Assembly (NCBI RefSeq): GCF_014201715.1
Contig: NZ_JACHFD010000033.1
Span: 1-34,095, forward strand
From: Haloferula luteola
GTDB taxonomy: Bacteria > Verrucomicrobiota > Verrucomicrobiia > Verrucomicrobiales > Akkermansiaceae
Length of the DNA stretch: 34,095 nt
Direction: 5' to 3'
The notes below the pieces were generated by a model. That model was not told the DNA's origin. It ran no database searches and worked only from the letters and a program-made list of their open reading frames with translations. The number at the start of each line of letters is the position of its first letter. Position 1 is the stretch's first letter. Positions 31,286 through 34,095 of the stretch are shown piece after piece. A program made the position numbers and the translations under genes.

Positions 31286-34095
31286 GGCTGGTTGAGGATA
31301 TTGTTGAAGATGTCGGCGGCCGCATCTTCCGCAAAGGCTTCTTTGATTGTTTCGCCCGTGCTGCCTGAGAACTTCACGCTGTTCAACGCCGTCTCGTTTG
31401 AGAGAAACTCAACTTCAATCAAACATGCCTTTACAGGGTGATAGTTCTTCGTGTTGCCAAAGTTCACATCCATAGTCACACGCTTTCCTCTTTTGAGCAT
31501 TCTTCTTTGCACCGCGCCTTGATCTTGACCTTGGACGGCTCCGAAAGTAGTCGAACCCATTGCTTCCGCTAAAAGAATGTCTTCATTTTGATTGATGTTA
31601 TCGCCTGGATAAGGAGGCTGCGGGTCTTCATCTATTTCACCTTTTTCTCTCTCAATGATAACCTCGGTGCCCCTGGCCGAGTTGGAAATCGAGGAATTGA
31701 AGTGGATACTCACAAGAACGTCAGCACCTCTAGTTTTCGCAAGCTGGGCTCGTGCATCTAGGCTTAAAGACCCTTCAGTTGTCTCGCGAGTCATGACAAT
31801 CCGAAGCCCACGCTCTTCATCATTGAACTCGTCGATCAACTCATCGCGCAGTTTGAGGCTGTAGGCTAGGGCCAAATCTTTCTCCAGGACGGTGTTGTCA
31901 GTCCTTCCCACTGCACCGGAGTCATTTCCGCCATGTCCGGGATCAATGACAACCACGCCGGGCACTTCCATGTCGATCAGGTCAATCGGTGTGTTCACAC
32001 CCTCGATCTGGATTTTGATCCGCACTTGATTGAACCCTATGGGCGGCACATTCGCTCGAATGGCCGTGTGTCCGTCATCCCCAATGTTGGTTTCACCCGT
32101 GGTCTGGGACACTCTGTTGAATCCGTTGGCACCGTAGGCAGTGGATGCCTCGAAACGATCCTTGTGGGTGGGGCTTTGCTCCCAGTCGCCCCGGATGGCT
32201 GCCGGTGTGGCATCGGGCAGCGGCTCCAGCGTCCAAGTGACTTTCCTGTCCTTCAATGCTTCACCGATCTTCACCTTGATCTCACGATGCGCAATCTTGT
32301 TGGTGTGTGGGTCAACCTCCTCAAACGGAGTCAGCGGCGTCCCGATATTTGGTTTCTCGCAACCATCAATGGCATTCCCATCCTCGTCCTTCACCTTGGG
32401 TGACAGTTCGACTATCTCCACCGGCAGGAGGTCCACATCATACCGCCTCTCATTCTCGAAGGTCCCTTCGTTCGCTTCCAAGGGGTTCAACACCACGCCC
32501 GTTTCCGACACGTTCTCCCCTGCACGAACCGTCAGCTTCACCACCTCGGGGTCGCCTAGCGTGACTTTCGTCGCTTCGTTGATCGCCCCTTCAAACCACG
32601 TCCCTTCGTTTTGGTAGTCCAATGTCGAGGCCTTCGTCGCCATCTTCAGGAACGGAACCTCAAGGTCTTCGGTGAGTCTCCGGTTGAGCAACACCCAAAC
32701 CTTCTTCGTCGCATGGGTCCCCCAATATTTGAGGTAGCTCATTTCCTCCCCGTTTCCGCCGTCCGGCACGGTCACCTCCCGTGAATGGAAATGGAAGCTC
32801 CCCCTCACCGCCTCCAAAGCTGGGAGATCCCAGGCTCCCCATCCCGCCGGGGGTTGCTCGGGGAAATCCTGGTGGCGGCTCAGTTTCTGTTTCCCCATGG
32901 TCACATCGATCACCCCCGGAACCGGTGGGTAGGCGGGCCAATTCAGTTCGCTTAGGCCCAGCCAATCTTCCAGCTCCTCCTGCTCGATAGCACCCCCGTT
33001 GATCAAGGCGCTCACGCCGGTGCTCAACAGATGCGTCGATCGATACGCCCATTCTGGATCCGCATAGTCCGACGCCCGATAGGTCCGATCCACCTCCGCG
33101 ACGAACATCATCACTTTCAGCTCCGGCAATGACTGTGGGTCCGTCGGATCGCTGTTGCCGTCGTGTTCCCAATAGTTCGAACTCCCGTCGTCGTCCTGGT
33201 CCTCTTCGCCATCGGGGATTCCGTCGTGATCCGTGTCGGCGTCCGTCGGGGAGGTCCCGATCGACACTTCCAACCCATCCGGCAGGCGGTCGCCATCCGT
33301 ATCTCCCTGAGTCGGATTCGTGCGGTGCAGATACTCGTCGAAATTGCTGATCCCATCTCCATCCGCATCGCCCCCTGCATCTTCCCCGTCGCTGAAATTC
33401 AGCCCATACCGCCATTCCCACACATTCGGAATCCCATCGCCGTCCGAATCAATGCCCGGACGCAGGTCGATTTCCAACGCAGCCGCATCGCCCATGGCCA
33501 GGGGGTTCCGGCGAAGATGGAACTCCGAGCGGTTGCTGATGCCATTGCCATTCGCATCCGCCTGCCCATCCAACGGATCGTGTGGATTGAGCCCATAGAG
33601 CGCTTCCCAATCATCCGGCATCTCGTCCCCATCGGAATCCTGGCTCAACCGCAGATCAAAGGGGCGTGATCTGACCGAACTCTGCCCATACAACCATCCG
33701 GACGCCGCTGCCATCCGCATCGTCGCCGGGGAGCTCGAGGTCGGCACCCGCAGCACATGCCCGACAGGCACCTGCACCGGGCCAAACCACAACTGAAAAG
33801 GGGGACCGTGCAGCACCCAGCCCTCGTCATTCATCCCGAAGATCGAAGGCACCGCAGAGGCATCACCCGCCGCGTGGTAGGAACCATCGTAGAAAAAGCT
33901 CGATTGCTCCCGGTTCTCAAATCGCCTCCCAAAGAACGCGGTCCCACTCGAGGAATCGTAGTAATACTCCACGTAGTCCATCTGGAAGTAACCCGTGAAC
34001 TCCCCCCAATCGTTCAAGGCAGCCAGCGAGCCTCCCTGGGCCGGCAGCCCATACCATCCCGAAGGCGGACTGGCACTGCCCAGCGCGGGATTCCC
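31282..34095 (-). CDS. Partial: TSP3-repeat protein with C-terminal N-acetylmuramoyl-L-alanine amidase domain
   Basis: The 5' end lies beyond the right edge; the frame is open through base 34095 (the TTG at 34017 is not a real start). About 937 residues are seen. The front part is a beta-rich region, followed by five thrombospondin type 3-like calcium repeats (about 33150-33640: DSDGDEMPDDWE, DSDGDGIPNVWE, DADGDGISNFDE, DTDGDRLPDGLE, DTDHDGIPDGEE). A long middle region of unknown fold comes next. The C-terminal domain (about 31285-31960) is an Amidase_3: VVVIDPGHGGNDSGA, EKDLALAYSLKLRDEL, VSIHFNSS and IEVEFLSNE, with the zinc His/Glu and catalytic Glu all present. It probably cleaves peptidoglycan stem peptides outside the cytoplasm. 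The next gene overlaps by 4 bases. Confidence 0.9.
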   Translation of the reverse strand, partial: GNPALGSASPPSGWYGLPAQGGSLAALNDWGEFTGYFQMDYVEYYYDSSSGTAFFGRRFENREQSSFFYDGSYHAAGDASAVPSIFGMNDEGWVLHGPPFQLWFGPVQVPVGHVLRVPTSSSPATMRMAAASGWLYGQSSVRSRPFDLRLSQDSDGDEMPDDWEALYGLNPHDPLDGQADANGNGISNRSEFHLRRNPLAMGDAAALEIDLRPGIDSDGDGIPNVWEWRYGLNFSDGEDAGGDADGDGISNFDEYLHRTNPTQGDTDGDRLPDGLEVSIGTSPTDADTDHDGIPDGEEDQDDDGSSNYWEHDGNSDPTDPQSLPELKVMMFVAEVDRTYRASDYADPEWAYRSTHLLSTGVSALINGGAIEQEELEDWLGLSELNWPAYPPVPGVIDVTMGKQKLSRHQDFPEQPPAGWGAWDLPALEAVRGSFHFHSREVTVPDGGNGEEMSYLKYWGTHATKKVWVLLNRRLTEDLEVPFLKMATKASTLDYQNEGTWFEGAINEATKVTLGDPEVVKLTVRAGENVSETGVVLNPLEANEGTFENERRYDVDLLPVEIVELSPKVKDEDGNAIDGCEKPNIGTPLTPFEEVDPHTNKIAHREIKVKIGEALKDRKVTWTLEPLPDATPAAIRGDWEQSPTHKDRFEASTAYGANGFNRVSQTTGETNIGDDGHTAIRANVPPIGFNQVRIKIQIEGVNTPIDLIDMEVPGVVVIDPGHGGNDSGAVGRTDNTVLEKDLALAYSLKLRDELIDEFNDEERGLRIVMTRETTEGSLSLDARAQLAKTRGADVLVSIHFNSSISNSARGTEVIIEREKGEIDEDPQPPYPGDNINQNEDILLAEAMGSTTFGAVQGQDQGAVQRRMLKRGKRVTMDVNFGNTKNYHPVKACLIEVEFLSNETALNSVKFSGSTGETIKEAFAEDAAADIFNNILNQP

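Overview
The window looks like a chromosome segment of a Verrucomicrobiota bacterium, probably near Verrucomicrobiaceae. This is inferred from the mix of genes: a Tat-exported Gfo/Idh/MocA oxidoreductase, a DUF6268-like outer-membrane barrel, a bacterial SET-domain protein, a TSP3-repeat amidase, a LysM protein beside accA and acpP, and an EboD-type cyclase. No rRNA or other phylogenetic marker is present. Most of the window is GC-rich (for example 38 of 60 bases in 8221-8280). The 10.2-12.5 kb segment is clearly poorer in GC (25 of 60 in 10381-10440).

Layout. 0-7 kb is housekeeping: eboD-like cyclase (-), Nudix hydrolase (+), a minus-strand block acpP / conserved hypothetical / LysM protein / accA, a membrane protein (-), then thiH-thiS (+). 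7-20.5 kb is a surface-glycan region. On the minus strand a three-part glycosyltransferase/methyltransferase gene is translationally coupled to glf (UDP-galactopyranose mutase). Next come a GC-poor three-gene operon of exported or membrane-anchored unknowns and a decayed ISL3-family element. Then five tightly packed plus-strand glycosyltransferase genes follow (13933-20467). Four of these five, and the minus-strand gene, are fusions built from a small set of reshuffled modules: GT25-like, GT14/Branch-like, GT90/CAP10-like, DUF707-like, and a module with an EEPxWHWW signature that occurs in three proteins and that I cannot name. No flippase, polymerase or ABC exporter is present, so these enzymes probably assemble or decorate a glycan, possibly galactofuranose-containing, that is exported by machinery encoded elsewhere.

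20.5-22.85 kb is a scar. The C-terminal part of an aquaporin/MIP-channel gene is split by a 2062-bp decayed IS66-family element. The element has recognisable terminal inverted repeats and an 8-bp target duplication (7 of 8 matching), and removing it rejoins the aquaporin reading frame exactly. The aquaporin 5' part is absent; its remnant begins right after the last glycosyltransferase stop codon. Inside the IS66 tnpC lies an array of nearly 11 copies of an 8-bp unit.

22.9-34.1 kb returns to ordinary chromosome: Gfo/Idh/MocA oxidoreductase with a strong terminator, two coiled-coil membrane proteins, an MGMT-domain protein, an outer-membrane barrel, a SET-domain protein with a small exported protein, parB, an M28-type peptidase/glutaminyl cyclase, tRNA-Phe(GAA), and a two-gene operon for a TSP3-repeat/amidase protein (running off the right edge) plus a single-pass membrane protein. 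The 285 bases from 30062 to 30346 and the first 89 bases hold nothing I can identify.
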